The notes: generated by a model not told the origin, from the letters alone. Counted from the stretch's first letter, positions 8,154 to 18,112 are shown. The stretch is DNA of 64,000 nucleotides from Marivirga sericea (GCF_900177665.1 NZ_FXAW01000001.1:558001-622000), one strand, 5' to 3'. Numbers and translations: made by a program.

Positions 8154-10118
8154 ATGAAAAGCTTAATATTTTGGACCATTTCAACCGCCCTCATAGTCCT
8201 TATTTATTTACCTGCATTTGGACAGAAAATCACTAAAATAAACCTTTCTGATTCAATTAATAGCCAATATACTGAAACTAAACCAATGATTTCAGTTGAT
8301 GGTAAGACCTTGTATTTTGCTCGGCAAAATGCGCCAGGTAATATAAATGGGGATCTCGATGATCAGGATATTTATATCAGTTCTTATGGGGATAAAGGTT
8401 TTGGAAAAGCAAAAAACGCAGGTACACTCTTAAATAATGAACGAGCAAATGGAGTAGTTTCATTATCATCTTCTGGTGAAACCTTATTTCTGCTTAATAC
8501 TTACGAAGAATCTGGCAACAATGATGGAGTGTCTACTACTCAACTCGTAGAGGGCAGTTGGACGATCCCCAAGGCCGTTCCAATTCAAGATTTTCATAAT
8601 AATAGTAACTACATTGATTACTTTTTTAGTAGCAGCGGAAAAGAACTATTACTTGCGGTAGAAAGAGACGATACTCAAGGTGACCAAGATTTATATGTAA
8701 GCAAAAAAGGGGCTGATGGTACTTGGCAAAGCCCAATCAATTTAGGAAAGCAAATCAACACTAAACATCCAGAGTTTTCCCCTTTTCTTGCTGTCGATAA
8801 CAAAACGTTATTTTTCTCCTCCATGGGTCATGAGAATTATGGTAGTGCCGACATATTTTATACCAAACGTTTAGATTCTACCTGGACCAATTGGTCGGAA
8901 CCTCAAAATTTAGGTCCGGATGTTAACAGCGAAGAATTTGAGGCCTACTATACTATACCGGCAAATGGAGCAATAGGTTACTATGTGAGTTCTAATGGTG
9001 GGAGAGAAGGAAGTAGGGATATTTTTTCAATCACCATACCTTATCAATTTAGACCAGATCCCGTTATACTCCTAAGGGGTGAGTTTATAGCTGATCAGGA
9101 AGAGGAAGACAGTATAAACTATCATGTGAATTTTTTAACTACAAGTGCTAGCGAATCAGAAGTTAATATAGAGTATGATTCAAATCATTTTAACGCCATT
9201 CTGCCCACAGGTGGTTCGTACTTCTTTTATGTAAACAAAAGTGGATATATCAGTGAAAGTCACTATATCGATCTAACAGATCAAAAAGAGTATCAGGAGG
9301 AAACTGCTGATATTCATACTATCCCTATACAAGAAGGAGCTATGACAGTAAGCCATAATCTTCAGTTCTCAGAAAAGTCGTCCGAATTTTTTCAAGTCAG
9401 TTATTTTGAATTAGTTAGACTTTTGGAAGTATTTAAGCAATATGACAGTTTACAATTAGAATTAACAGGACATGCTTATGATTTCGAGGATAGCTTGAAA
9501 AATTGGAGGCTTTCAGAAGAAAGATTATTAAAAATACAAGAGTTTTATGTAGATCAGGGATTTGATCCCGACCAATTTATTTTAACTCCTAAGGGTAGTA
9601 CTGAGCCTAACGAAGATGCATACAAAAAGCACGTCAATTCTCAGTTTGATATTAATAACAGGATTGCATTCAAAATAACAAACATGCGATGGGAAGCGAA
9701 AGATTCCTCTGCATTAATGAGCAATGCGGAGCTAGATGTCTCAGCAGTACAATTAGCCATAAATGCCAAAGAAGAGCAATTTAGAGTGCTTTTTGCTTTT
9801 GATGATGATCAAATAAGTGGTAATCAAGAAGTTTTGCTCCAACTAAAAAACAAAATATCCAGTCACACTGGATCAATGGAGTTAATTGGCTATACCTGTG
9901 CCATAGGTGACATTACTTATAATCAATACCTAGCTAAAAATAGAGCTTTGAACCTCAAAAAATGGATTGTAAAACAAGGTTTTGATGACAGAGATATTAC
10001 TGTGGTAGCCAAAGGAGAGTCAGAGCCAGTAGCAGATAATAATGATTCTAATGAAAGGAAACTTAACAGAAGAGTAGAGGTCAAATTCAAACCGAATTTG
10101 AGTGTTTCTGAAAATTAA
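8154..10118 (+). CDS. OmpA-family protein with PD40 propeller and two OmpA domains
   Basis: A 654-residue exported protein (signal peptide about 1-23, ending PAFG). Residues about 25-300 are PD40/TolB-like propeller blades (KPMISVDGKTLYFAR, EFSPFLAVDNKTLFFSS, DIFYTKR). A short beta-sandwich follows at about 305-395. Two OmpA-C-like domains come next: a degenerate one (about 400-510, ending NNRIAFKI) and a canonical one (about 540-650, YNQYLAKNRALNLKKW, NERKLNRRVEVKF). OmpA-C domains bind peptidoglycan, so this probably links a periplasmic or outer-membrane complex to the wall. T9SS and gliding components such as PorE have related architectures, but no T9SS gene is adjacent. Confidence 0.88.
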   Translation: MKSLIFWTISTALIVLIYLPAFGQKITKINLSDSINSQYTETKPMISVDGKTLYFARQNAPGNINGDLDDQDIYISSYGDKGFGKAKNAGTLLNNERANGVVSLSSSGETLFLLNTYEESGNNDGVSTTQLVEGSWTIPKAVPIQDFHNNSNYIDYFFSSSGKELLLAVERDDTQGDQDLYVSKKGADGTWQSPINLGKQINTKHPEFSPFLAVDNKTLFFSSMGHENYGSADIFYTKRLDSTWTNWSEPQNLGPDVNSEEFEAYYTIPANGAIGYYVSSNGGREGSRDIFSITIPYQFRPDPVILLRGEFIADQEEEDSINYHVNFLTTSASESEVNIEYDSNHFNAILPTGGSYFFYVNKSGYISESHYIDLTDQKEYQEETADIHTIPIQEGAMTVSHNLQFSEKSSEFFQVSYFELVRLLEVFKQYDSLQLELTGHAYDFEDSLKNWRLSEERLLKIQEFYVDQGFDPDQFILTPKGSTEPNEDAYKKHVNSQFDINNRIAFKITNMRWEAKDSSALMSNAELDVSAVQLAINAKEEQFRVLFAFDDDQISGNQEVLLQLKNKISSHTGSMELIGYTCAIGDITYNQYLAKNRALNLKKWIVKQGFDDRDITVVAKGESEPVADNNDSNERKLNRRVEVKFKPNLSVSEN

Positions 10119-10209
10119 ATGAGATGGAAATAAAAAGCTTGTAGTGATAGATCATAAGAATATTTTTATCGCTTTTTTACATCCAGACTTAATCATTTAA
10201 ATAGGTATT

Positions 10210-10842
10210 TCATTCATCTACGGTATCATCGATCTCCAAGGTCTCTAAAATATCGGCAAGCTCATCGAAATCTTTGTATCCAGGGCGGATTTCTTCTCCT
10301 CCTTTGAGTGCAATTCCCTTAAGGGACGTGTTTTTGACATAGTGCATCACATTATCATCCGTAATGTTGAATCCCAGAACAACTGGGAAGTTCTTGGTTA
10401 GTGCTAATACCTGATCAAGGATATTATCTTTATAAACAATGCCATTTTCTGATTCAAAGAGATAAAATTCTACCTGGTCTGCAGTTTTTTCCATGGTTTC
10501 TTTTACTTCTGCAGCATCCGATATTTTATCCATATCGAACCGTAAGATCTTTTTGTGATCCGGGAATAAGGGGAGGATGGCAGGATTATCCGTTTGTAGA
10601 TAATCGATTTCATATTCGTCAATAACGGCCTTGATAGCTTCTTCTGAAGCATTTCCAAATTCACCAACGAACTCAAGTCCTGATAGCCAACCCGTAAGCT
10701 CCATAAAATTTTCAGGAGAAATAAAATAATCACTTTCCTTATTGAGATTAAACCCCATCAGGTTTACGGTCATCCCTGCACAGTAGCGTGCATCACTCAG
10801 ATTATTGACTTCAGATATTTTAACGAATGTTTTTAATGCCAT
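10210..10842 (-). CDS. TrpF-like (phosphoribosylanthranilate isomerase fold) protein without catalytic residues
   Basis: A 210-residue protein whose ends match TrpF: FVKISEVNNLSDARYCAGM corresponds to the VKICG(I/L)TNLEDA start, FISPENF to the SPE segment, EIDYLQTDNP to the xVQLHG strand, and IALKGGEEIRPGYKDFDEL to the phosphate-binding SGVE..PG.KD end. The catalytic cysteine of KICG is replaced by serine and the catalytic aspartate strand reads FYLFESEN, so isomerase activity is unlikely. No other trp gene is nearby. It is best called a TrpF-like pseudoenzyme of unknown role. Confidence 0.7.
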   Translation of the reverse strand: MALKTFVKISEVNNLSDARYCAGMTVNLMGFNLNKESDYFISPENFMELTGWLSGLEFVGEFGNASEEAIKAVIDEYEIDYLQTDNPAILPLFPDHKKILRFDMDKISDAAEVKETMEKTADQVEFYLFESENGIVYKDNILDQVLALTKNFPVVLGFNITDDNVMHYVKNTSLKGIALKGGEEIRPGYKDFDELADILETLEIDDTVDE

Positions 10843-11013
10843 TTTGTGAAATTTTGATGCAAATTAAAGGAAAAAATTTGCCCTATGAAACGCTTTCTGA
10901 TGAATAATTTATTGAAGATGAACCTCTAAAATTTAATAATAATAGGAATGAGTTTTGTTCTTTTAAGATATATGTAGCATCTTTAAATTTTTATAATTTC
11001 ACAAATATATAAT

Positions 11014-13170
11014 ATGAAAAAATCTTTACTCATGATGCTTATTGCATCTGTTATGTTATGGTCATGTGCGGATGATACGAGTCAAATTGATGAACTAATG
11101 GCAGCGCAGGAGGCAACATTAGAAGAACAACTTCAAATCCTAAATAATCAAGGCGAGTTTTACAATTTTAATTTGAAAATACTTGATGGAAACGATCCAA
11201 TTGAGGGGGCGACAGTGGCATTATCAAGCAGTAAAAGTGGTGAAGTTGAAGAAATTTCATCTACTTCAGATGCAAACGGAAATGTATTTTTTACCAACTT
11301 CAAAGTAGGCGGTAATTACATCAGTATCTCAAAAGAGAACTACTATACTGTTAATGGTATTATAAATTTCAAATTTGAAGAAGGTTATAATTATGAAATT
11401 GTGAATGGTAATGTTGTCCCAATTGAAAGAAATGAAACTGCGATTTTACCGCTTTATGCAGCAGATGGTTCTGGCAAAAATACTAGCAAAATTGCCGGAA
11501 AAGTCACCATGCAGTCCGATTTAACCACCGAAGAACCTGAATTTGCGGTAGGAGAGATAATAAAAGCAGATTTCACTAAAGAAGGAATAGATGTCAGTGA
11601 TGGGTTGAAAATATCAGAATATACAGTTAGTTTAAATGATATTGAATTAGGTTCAGGTGTAGTAGATAGCGCAGGTAATTATACAATTATAATTCCAGGT
11701 AATACTGCAACTTCAAACGTAGAATTAGTTATTCCGGAGATAAAAAGACAGCAAAGACTAGCTTTTTATAATTCAGAAACAGAATCATATGAGTATACTA
11801 ACTTAGAGTCTTACTTCGGAATAAATCAAGAATATAATGGTATTCCAAATATAAGAGGTATAATAGCCACAACAACTTCACCTCCTGCTGGGGGAGAGGG
11901 ATTGGAAATTTTACTTTCCAAGGTGGGGAGAGCTATTGATTTGAATCGTTATTCATATGATCAGTATGTTTATCCAACTACTAGTAGAGAGTCTAATAAT
12001 ATCACATATCGTTTTTTTGCAGGTTATAAATATCAAGGAAATCCGCAGTTAAAAATCACTGATGAAAATGGCGGAAATTTTAGAGCTGATATACATATGG
12101 AATTTGCTTTAGAGAAAATTGATATGACAAATGCCGGGAAATACCATCCAAATCAATATGTTGAGATTGCTGTTGACAGAATGAAAGATGGAGTGAGATA
12201 TAACGTTTTTTATTTTGTTGTTTATGCTGACAATTCTGGTGAGATTTCTCAAGAAGTAATGGACGATAGAATTGATGATTACATGAGGGATAATTATATC
12301 GCTGGATTTGGAAATAACTTTAGGAGAATCACAGAAGACTTCGATTCTTTAGTGGTTAGATTTGGTGAGAGTCAATTCAGCGGTGGTTTTCCAGCCAATG
12401 GAAAACTAGGATATAACGCTAAAATTGAAAGGTTAGACATAAGGAATAGAGGAGAAAGTTATGTAGATCCCTCTTTTGAATTTATAGGTGGAAATCCAAG
12501 TCAAGCAGCAATAATGGATGTTTCGTATTTTGGATGCAGATGGGCTATAGAATTAATTAATGCTTCAGTATCTAGTCCTTACCAAATTGTACCCGAAATT
12601 GATTTCCTTTACAGTAATGATAATTTTTATAATTTATCTAGTAATAAAATTACATTAGATTCTACTGTTTATGATTTTTATGATGATGAATCTATCGAAA
12701 AAGTGCTGAAGATAGTTGATGGAAAAGTGGATTTTGATTTCAATTTAAAATACTATACTGGATTTGTATCTGATCAGATGCCTGATGTTGATATTGAAAA
12801 TATTTCATCTGAACCCGCAGCTGTAACCTTTGCATTAAATGAAGAAGGTGGCATTGATTTTGTTGATGGCTATTTTAGTGGTAGAGGATATTCTGAACCC
12901 TTTGAAGTAACCATTAGCCCAACAATTGAAGGATTGCCAGGTGAAAACGCAAATATTAAGATTAGAGGAGGAAGATATAACGCTTATGGTGAATATATAT
13001 GGCAAGGAGAAGTAGAAATTATTGATTCTGGTTCAGGTTACATCGAAAAACTTAATCCTGTAGTACTTTCTAATTTTGCTGTGACTGGTGATGTTAGTTT
13101 TAAAGTTGTAGCAGGCCAAACCATTTACAGAGATATTAATTATGGTTCAGGAAGAAGGATATATGAATAG
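11014..13170 (+). CDS. Large lipoprotein of unknown function
   Basis: A 718-residue protein with a clear lipoprotein signal (MLWSC, Cys18, followed by ADDTSQ). An early helix (IDELMAAQEATLEEQLQIL) leads to a carboxypeptidase-regulatory-like sandwich at about 45-110 (LKILDGNDPIEGATVALSS, TSDANGNVFFTNF). The rest is predominantly beta-strand with no catalytic motif that I can see. The phrase GEIIKADFTKEGIDVSDG and repeated GSGYIEKL/GRGYSEPF-like turns suggest further sandwich modules. An Asp following the +2 position gives no firm sorting prediction in this phylum. It is monocistronic, ending at a strong terminator. Confidence 0.75.
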   Translation: MKKSLLMMLIASVMLWSCADDTSQIDELMAAQEATLEEQLQILNNQGEFYNFNLKILDGNDPIEGATVALSSSKSGEVEEISSTSDANGNVFFTNFKVGGNYISISKENYYTVNGIINFKFEEGYNYEIVNGNVVPIERNETAILPLYAADGSGKNTSKIAGKVTMQSDLTTEEPEFAVGEIIKADFTKEGIDVSDGLKISEYTVSLNDIELGSGVVDSAGNYTIIIPGNTATSNVELVIPEIKRQQRLAFYNSETESYEYTNLESYFGINQEYNGIPNIRGIIATTTSPPAGGEGLEILLSKVGRAIDLNRYSYDQYVYPTTSRESNNITYRFFAGYKYQGNPQLKITDENGGNFRADIHMEFALEKIDMTNAGKYHPNQYVEIAVDRMKDGVRYNVFYFVVYADNSGEISQEVMDDRIDDYMRDNYIAGFGNNFRRITEDFDSLVVRFGESQFSGGFPANGKLGYNAKIERLDIRNRGESYVDPSFEFIGGNPSQAAIMDVSYFGCRWAIELINASVSSPYQIVPEIDFLYSNDNFYNLSSNKITLDSTVYDFYDDESIEKVLKIVDGKVDFDFNLKYYTGFVSDQMPDVDIENISSEPAAVTFALNEEGGIDFVDGYFSGRGYSEPFEVTISPTIEGLPGENANIKIRGGRYNAYGEYIWQGEVEIIDSGSGYIEKLNPVVLSNFAVTGDVSFKVVAGQTIYRDINYGSGRRIYE

Positions 13171-13192
13171 GAAAAACTTTTGTTTTTGAAAT

Positions 13193-13228
13193 AAAAAAGT
13201 CCCGTAGAAATTTCTCCGGGACTTTTCT
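13193..13228. terminator. Bidirectional rho-independent terminator
   Basis: The arms AAAAAAGTCCCG and CGGGACTTTTCT have a 12-nt loop, with an A-run on the left and T-run on the right. It separates the converging lipoprotein gene (+) and metalloprotease gene (-) and fits both strands. Confidence 0.85.
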
Positions 13229-13231
13229 ATT

Positions 13232-15685
13232 TTACTCCCCAAATGCTTTATCAATCCTTGCCAATAAATCATTCCAATGAATTCTGCTCATTTTATCGGA
13301 AGTCCTATACCGTCTGCTAGCAATATCTGTTTTCAATTGCTCTAGCTCTGCTCTCATCAGTGGAATTACATCTGAAATTATTACCTCATCATTTCTTTTT
13401 TCCTCTGCATTCAATTCAGCAATGCTATTAGTAGCCAAATCTATATAAGTCCTTTGTAGATTTCTTCTGTAAGCATCTACCGTTTGCCCTCTATATAGTT
13501 CTGAAAATATTCCAGTCCTAAGGTCATCCATCATTTCTAGAACAGTATAGGCTTCAGAACCGTTAAAACTCTCGTTCTCGATCATCCTGATCATACGATC
13601 TTCATCTAATAAGTTACTCAGGGTTCTTGTTTGAAGTGATTTTACTCTTTCGATAGCGCCATCATCTTCAATTCTCTGAAGAATTTCTCTGTTTAATAAC
13701 CATTCATGATTGGTAAAGGCATGCTCGTTTAAGAATTCTACTGCTCCTTTTTGGATGTCTTTGGGTACATGTTCGTATACCGCACCCTTTTGGTTTGCAG
13801 TTTTGCGAGTTTCATAAACGCCTCCAACATTGTCGTAAACATGGCGAATGTAGCCGCTCCACATATAACCTAATTCTCTGTATACCTCCGCTAATTCTGC
13901 ATAGTCTTGCCCCTCTTCGGCAGTCCACTTCACTAAATTAGGAACTACCTTTTTCAAATTAGCTAATCCATATTCACTAGCTTTTACATGGTCATCTCCC
14001 AAACTTTCTCTATTGGCTCTTGGATCTGCGACTCCATAACCGCTTCCAAATTCATACCATGAATTTCCGGCTTTATCCAAAATCCATTCATCTAGAATTG
14101 GTTTTTCATCTTCTTTGCTTTCTGCTTCCGGAATATATCGATAACCCCAATTCACAGAATACTTATCATATGGCCCCATCATTCTGATGTAGCGAACGCC
14201 TTCATCCTCAGGCTGTGCCACATAATTTACTCTGGCATAATCCATAATGGAAGGAGTGAGACCATATTTTTGCGTAAATGTGGCCGACCTTAAAGAGTCA
14301 GTAGGGTAGGCTGAACTCGCTTTCATATTATGTGGCAAACCTAAGGCATGACCTACTTCGTGTGCAATGACCATCCTCATCATTTCTCCAATTTCTTCTT
14401 CTGGCGTCTCTAAAGTTCTGGCAGATTCCTTCTGTGCACCTGCTTCGATCATATATCGATTTCTATATGACCTTAAGTGATTGTGATACCAGATAATATC
14501 ACTTTCAATGATTTCACCGGTTCTGGGATCTGAAACCGATGGGCCTACGGCATTTCGGGTGGTAGTGGCCACATATCGAACTACTGAATAGCGGACATCC
14601 TCAGGACTAAACTCCGGATCTTCCTCTTTTGTCGGAGCTTCTTTAGCTATAATGGCATTTTTAAATCCAGCTTCTTCAAAGGCAACGTTCCAATCTTGAA
14701 TTCCTTGAATGAAGTAAGGTCTCCATTTCTCAGGTGTGGCAGGATCTAAATAATACACAATCGGCTTAACAGGCTCTACCAACTCACCTCTTTTATAGGC
14801 TTCAATATCTTTCGGTACTAATCTCCATCGTCTGATTAATTCATAATCGTCTGATTTCAGTTTATCAGAATTATAATCATATTTCTGAATGGTGAACCAG
14901 CCTACTCTGTCATCTGCTAATCTGGGCTGCATTTTATCTTCCGGTAATAAAATCATGGATTGGTTCAAGAGCATACTAATTGTTCCTGCCTGATCTCTTC
15001 CAGGAGGATCACCAGCATCATAGGTCATCAGATGTTGAATCTCTACATTCTGAGGAAATGATTTTGCAGAAGCAATATAAGAGCGACTTTTATCGAGGCG
15101 CTTGACTTTATAAGCCTTTCTTAATCTTTCAGGCATGGCATTGATCGCACTTACTTCATCTGTGAATAAACTGGTTACATCCACTAGATAGGCAGTAGAA
15201 TCAGGATTTACTGCTTCTATTTTGCTACTATACAGAATAGGAAAGAAATTATTGGCTTCTACCGATTTATATATTGGGGAATCTTCATCGCTTTCATTTT
15301 CAAAGCTGATCACTTTCAGATCAATGTTTTTATCTCTTTTATGCCAACGAACCACCTGCTCGTTTACTTTTGAACCCGCATTGATATAGCCACCGCCAAA
15401 ATTATCTGGAAGTTTAACAATTCTACTTACTAAAAGCAGGTCCGTTTCTAAATAAGCAAAAGGGATTTCATAATAAAGCTTGTCGTCAATTTCATGAGTG
15501 GTGAAAAGACCTTGATCTGATTTTACATCACCTTTGATGATTTCATTATAATTTTTGAAGTCACCTTTTTTCTTTTCTGTTTGGCTTTTCTCTTTTTGCC
15601 TTTTCTTTTTTCCAAATAGTTGTGCATTTGCATCGGTTTGAATAAGGAAAAAGCATAGAGTAATACTAAAGATTAGTTGTTTCAT
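13232..15685 (-). CDS. Zinc-dependent metalloprotease (DUF5117/DUF5118 family)
   Basis: An 817-residue exported protein with a cleavable signal peptide (ending DANAQ) followed by a lysine-rich segment (GKKKRQKEKSQTEKKK). The zinc motif is H-E-V-G-H-A-L-G-L-P-H-N, with the first His near residue 441. A downstream SIMDYARVNYVA resembles a metzincin Met-turn. The preceding IVYYLDPATPEKWRPYFIQGIQDWN and SDPRTGEIIESDI are hallmarks of the DUF5117/DUF4953 peptidases common in Bacteroidota. It is probably a periplasmic or surface protease; its substrate is unknown. It has no T9SS C-terminal domain. A lipoprotein paralogue lies at 50697-53141. Confidence 0.92.
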   Translation of the reverse strand: MKQLIFSITLCFFLIQTDANAQLFGKKKRQKEKSQTEKKKGDFKNYNEIIKGDVKSDQGLFTTHEIDDKLYYEIPFAYLETDLLLVSRIVKLPDNFGGGYINAGSKVNEQVVRWHKRDKNIDLKVISFENESDEDSPIYKSVEANNFFPILYSSKIEAVNPDSTAYLVDVTSLFTDEVSAINAMPERLRKAYKVKRLDKSRSYIASAKSFPQNVEIQHLMTYDAGDPPGRDQAGTISMLLNQSMILLPEDKMQPRLADDRVGWFTIQKYDYNSDKLKSDDYELIRRWRLVPKDIEAYKRGELVEPVKPIVYYLDPATPEKWRPYFIQGIQDWNVAFEEAGFKNAIIAKEAPTKEEDPEFSPEDVRYSVVRYVATTTRNAVGPSVSDPRTGEIIESDIIWYHNHLRSYRNRYMIEAGAQKESARTLETPEEEIGEMMRMVIAHEVGHALGLPHNMKASSAYPTDSLRSATFTQKYGLTPSIMDYARVNYVAQPEDEGVRYIRMMGPYDKYSVNWGYRYIPEAESKEDEKPILDEWILDKAGNSWYEFGSGYGVADPRANRESLGDDHVKASEYGLANLKKVVPNLVKWTAEEGQDYAELAEVYRELGYMWSGYIRHVYDNVGGVYETRKTANQKGAVYEHVPKDIQKGAVEFLNEHAFTNHEWLLNREILQRIEDDGAIERVKSLQTRTLSNLLDEDRMIRMIENESFNGSEAYTVLEMMDDLRTGIFSELYRGQTVDAYRRNLQRTYIDLATNSIAELNAEEKRNDEVIISDVIPLMRAELEQLKTDIASRRYRTSDKMSRIHWNDLLARIDKAFGE

Positions 15686-15837
15686 ATAGGACTGTTTTAT
15701 TTGATTATGTAAAAGTATTTGAAGCTTACGAGAATATAAAATGCTTTTATTTAACTGGTAAATGACTTAATTTAATCGAATGGAGGAGCTCAATCATCGT
15801 AAATGTTGATAAACTTCGATAAAAGTTTTATATTTTA

Positions 15838-17160
15838 ATGAATTACAACTCAAAAGTAAATTCAGTGTTTAGATTTTTTATCCTTAGTAAGTGGTCAAAA
15901 TTAGAAAAGAGTCTAGAGCAAAAACCAAATATTTTGCTGTCGCAATTTTCGGTTATTGCTATAATTGCGGGATTTAGCCAGGTGCTCAATGATATTCTCA
16001 ATTTCAACTATATAGCAGTATCGCTTGATTTTGTGATCGTAATTATATTTTTGTGTACTTTTATATTCAACGAAAGAGGACAACATTTAATTGCGAAGTT
16101 TATTTTTATTGTTTTGGGTACGGGCTTTATATTTGTTTATGCCGCTGTCATTCCCAAAGATATTGGAGCCTACCTAGTCTTTTTTCCTATAATTGCGATT
16201 ATATTCCTAATTTATAATAACGAGGAAAGGCAATACAAGTACTATTCCTTAGCCTACGTTTTATTACTTTTATTTATACTTGAAATTACTGCTTATCAGC
16301 CTTTCGGAGAAATAAATTTCACAGAAGGGAAGTCCGAAGAAAGTTCTTTTTACGTAAACATGTTTATTTCCATTTTTGGAATGGTCTTTTCGATGTACAA
16401 TATGGATGTCATTAACAGACAGATTGACCAGAATCGTGTAGAAACTTTGCAAGAGCTAGAGCAAAAAAATAAGGAATTAGAATTGGCAAATGATGAATTG
16501 GATCACTTTGTTTATAGTGCTTCTCACGATCTTAAAGCACCCTTATCATCTATTTTAGGTTTAATCAACATTGCTAAGTATGAGGTGAAGGATGAAACTG
16601 TTATAGATTATTTTGTAAGGATAGAAAATAGGATTGAGCGTTTAACTCTATTTATAAAAGAGGTTATTGAGATTTCTAGAAATACAAGAACGGAAATAAA
16701 AACAGAGCCAATAGTAATAGGGAAGATGATCGATGATATAATTGAAAACAATAATTATATTGAGGGGATGGAGAAAATAGAATTCAGTAAGCACATCGGT
16801 TTTGATTCAGTGGTAGTTACTGACAAGGCTAGGATGGAAGTCATACTAAACAACTTAATTTCCAATGCAATAAAATATTCTGACTCCAGTAAGGATCAAT
16901 GTAGAATTGATATAAAAGCAGAAAAAGCTCGGAATGAATTACGAATAACGATTAGCGATAACGGGATTGGTATTCCCAAGGATCAACAGGAAAAAGTATT
17001 TGATATGTTTTACCGTGGAGTACAAGGCAAGGAGGGGTCTGGTCTTGGTCTATACATTGTAAAGAATATGTTAGTGAAATTGAAGGGCGAATTTGCTTTA
17101 GAATCTAAAGAAGGTGAGGGTACTACAATTCAAATGATTTTCCCAGAGTTGAAAAAATAA
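15838..17160 (+). CDS. Membrane sensor histidine kinase
   Basis: A 440-residue kinase with about six transmembrane helices in the first 195 residues, a short coiled linker (ETLQELEQKNKELELANDELD) and a complete transmitter: H-box YSASHDLKAPLSS with His230, N-box NLISNAIKYSD, G1 DNGIGIPKDQQ, F-box FDMFYRG and G2 GSGLGLYIVKNM. There is no extracytoplasmic sensor domain, so the membrane helices themselves may sense the stimulus. No response regulator is adjacent, so it is an orphan kinase whose partner cannot be named from this window. Its stop codon lies 29 bp from the converging rsmE stop. Confidence 0.92.
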   Translation: MNYNSKVNSVFRFFILSKWSKLEKSLEQKPNILLSQFSVIAIIAGFSQVLNDILNFNYIAVSLDFVIVIIFLCTFIFNERGQHLIAKFIFIVLGTGFIFVYAAVIPKDIGAYLVFFPIIAIIFLIYNNEERQYKYYSLAYVLLLLFILEITAYQPFGEINFTEGKSEESSFYVNMFISIFGMVFSMYNMDVINRQIDQNRVETLQELEQKNKELELANDELDHFVYSASHDLKAPLSSILGLINIAKYEVKDETVIDYFVRIENRIERLTLFIKEVIEISRNTRTEIKTEPIVIGKMIDDIIENNNYIEGMEKIEFSKHIGFDSVVVTDKARMEVILNNLISNAIKYSDSSKDQCRIDIKAEKARNELRITISDNGIGIPKDQQEKVFDMFYRGVQGKEGSGLGLYIVKNMLVKLKGEFALESKEGEGTTIQMIFPELKK

Positions 17161-17188
17161 TTTGTTCAGTTATTTACTTATTACTTTT

Positions 17189-17884
17189 TTAATCCGTTAC
17201 AAGATTCATCAAATGAACTGCTGCAAGGGCCGCAGTTTCAGTTCTTAATCGGCTCTTTCCTAAACTGACTTTCACGAATCCTTTCTTGCAAGCTAAATCA
17301 ACCTCTTCCTGGGTGAAATCACCTTCTGGACCTATCAATATGAGTGTATTTTTATGGGCATCTAAGTGGTCTTTTAAATGAACCTCATTATCGAAATCTA
17401 CATAAGCTATAAATTTATTAATAGCACCCTTATTATCGAGGATAGAATTAAAAGGTAGCAATTCGTTTAGTTTAGGCATGGTCGCCTTCATTGATTGCTT
17501 TATGGCACTCACTACTTTTTTTTCTATTCGCTCAATCTTCACTATCTTCCTCTCTGAATGAAAGCTTTGGAAAAAACTTATTTCATCTACACCTAATTCC
17601 GTAGCTTTCTCTACTAACCATTCCATTCTATCCATGTTTTTAGTTGGCGCAATAGCTAAATGCCGATGAAAGGGCTGCTTTTTTTCTGTTGTTGTTTCGA
17701 GTATCTCAAACTTACATTTCTTATGATGCGCCTCAGTGATTTTTGCTTTGTAGAATGTTCCTTTTCCATCAATTAGATTGATTTCATCATGAATGTTCTT
17801 TCTCAATACTTTAATACAATGTTTAGACTCATCAGGGTCTAAGAATTTACTTTCTGGTAGTTGTGGTTGGAAAAACAGCTGCAT
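17189..17884 (-). CDS. rsmE: 16S rRNA (uracil-1498-N3)-methyltransferase
   Basis: The SPOUT-type methyltransferase RsmE methylates U1498 of 16S rRNA with S-adenosylmethionine. Diagnostic segments are HCIKVLRKN, LAIAPTKNMDRMEWLVEKATELGV, the SAM-binding LIGPEGDFTQEEV and the knotted C-terminus VSLGKSRLRTETAALAAVH. The start is placed at the ATG 17882-17884 (MQLFFQP, 231 residues). The in-frame TTG at 17890 is the last three bases of a promoter element TAGCTTTG, only 3 nt before this ATG. The gene is probably transcribed as a leaderless or nearly leaderless mRNA. Confidence 0.95.
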   Translation of the reverse strand: MQLFFQPQLPESKFLDPDESKHCIKVLRKNIHDEINLIDGKGTFYKAKITEAHHKKCKFEILETTTEKKQPFHRHLAIAPTKNMDRMEWLVEKATELGVDEISFFQSFHSERKIVKIERIEKKVVSAIKQSMKATMPKLNELLPFNSILDNKGAINKFIAYVDFDNEVHLKDHLDAHKNTLILIGPEGDFTQEEVDLACKKGFVKVSLGKSRLRTETAALAAVHLMNLVTD

Positions 17885-17887
17885 GTG

Positions 17888-17895
17888 CAAAGCTA
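17888..17895 (-). promoter_or_regulatory. TAGCTTTG -7 element of rsmE
   Basis: A perfect TAnnTTTG match on the minus strand ends 3 nt before the rsmE ATG. A TTG lies about 24 bp further upstream, slightly beyond the usual -33 spacing. It implies transcription beginning at or next to the start codon. Confidence 0.6.
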
Positions 17896-18112
17896 ATTAT
17901 TTTTGATTATTAGAATAAGCAATAAACTATTACATTTTGAGGAATTGATTTTGCTAGAGATTTTTTAATTAGATACATTCCTTTAATTTTGTCGCTGCTT
18001 TATGAGAGTACTAAAATTCTATCGCTGAGATTTTTTTATTTGTCTTTGATTATCAACTCAATACAAAGATGGCAAAAGCGGTAGCCATTGCAGGCTCTAT
18101 TTAATATTATCT

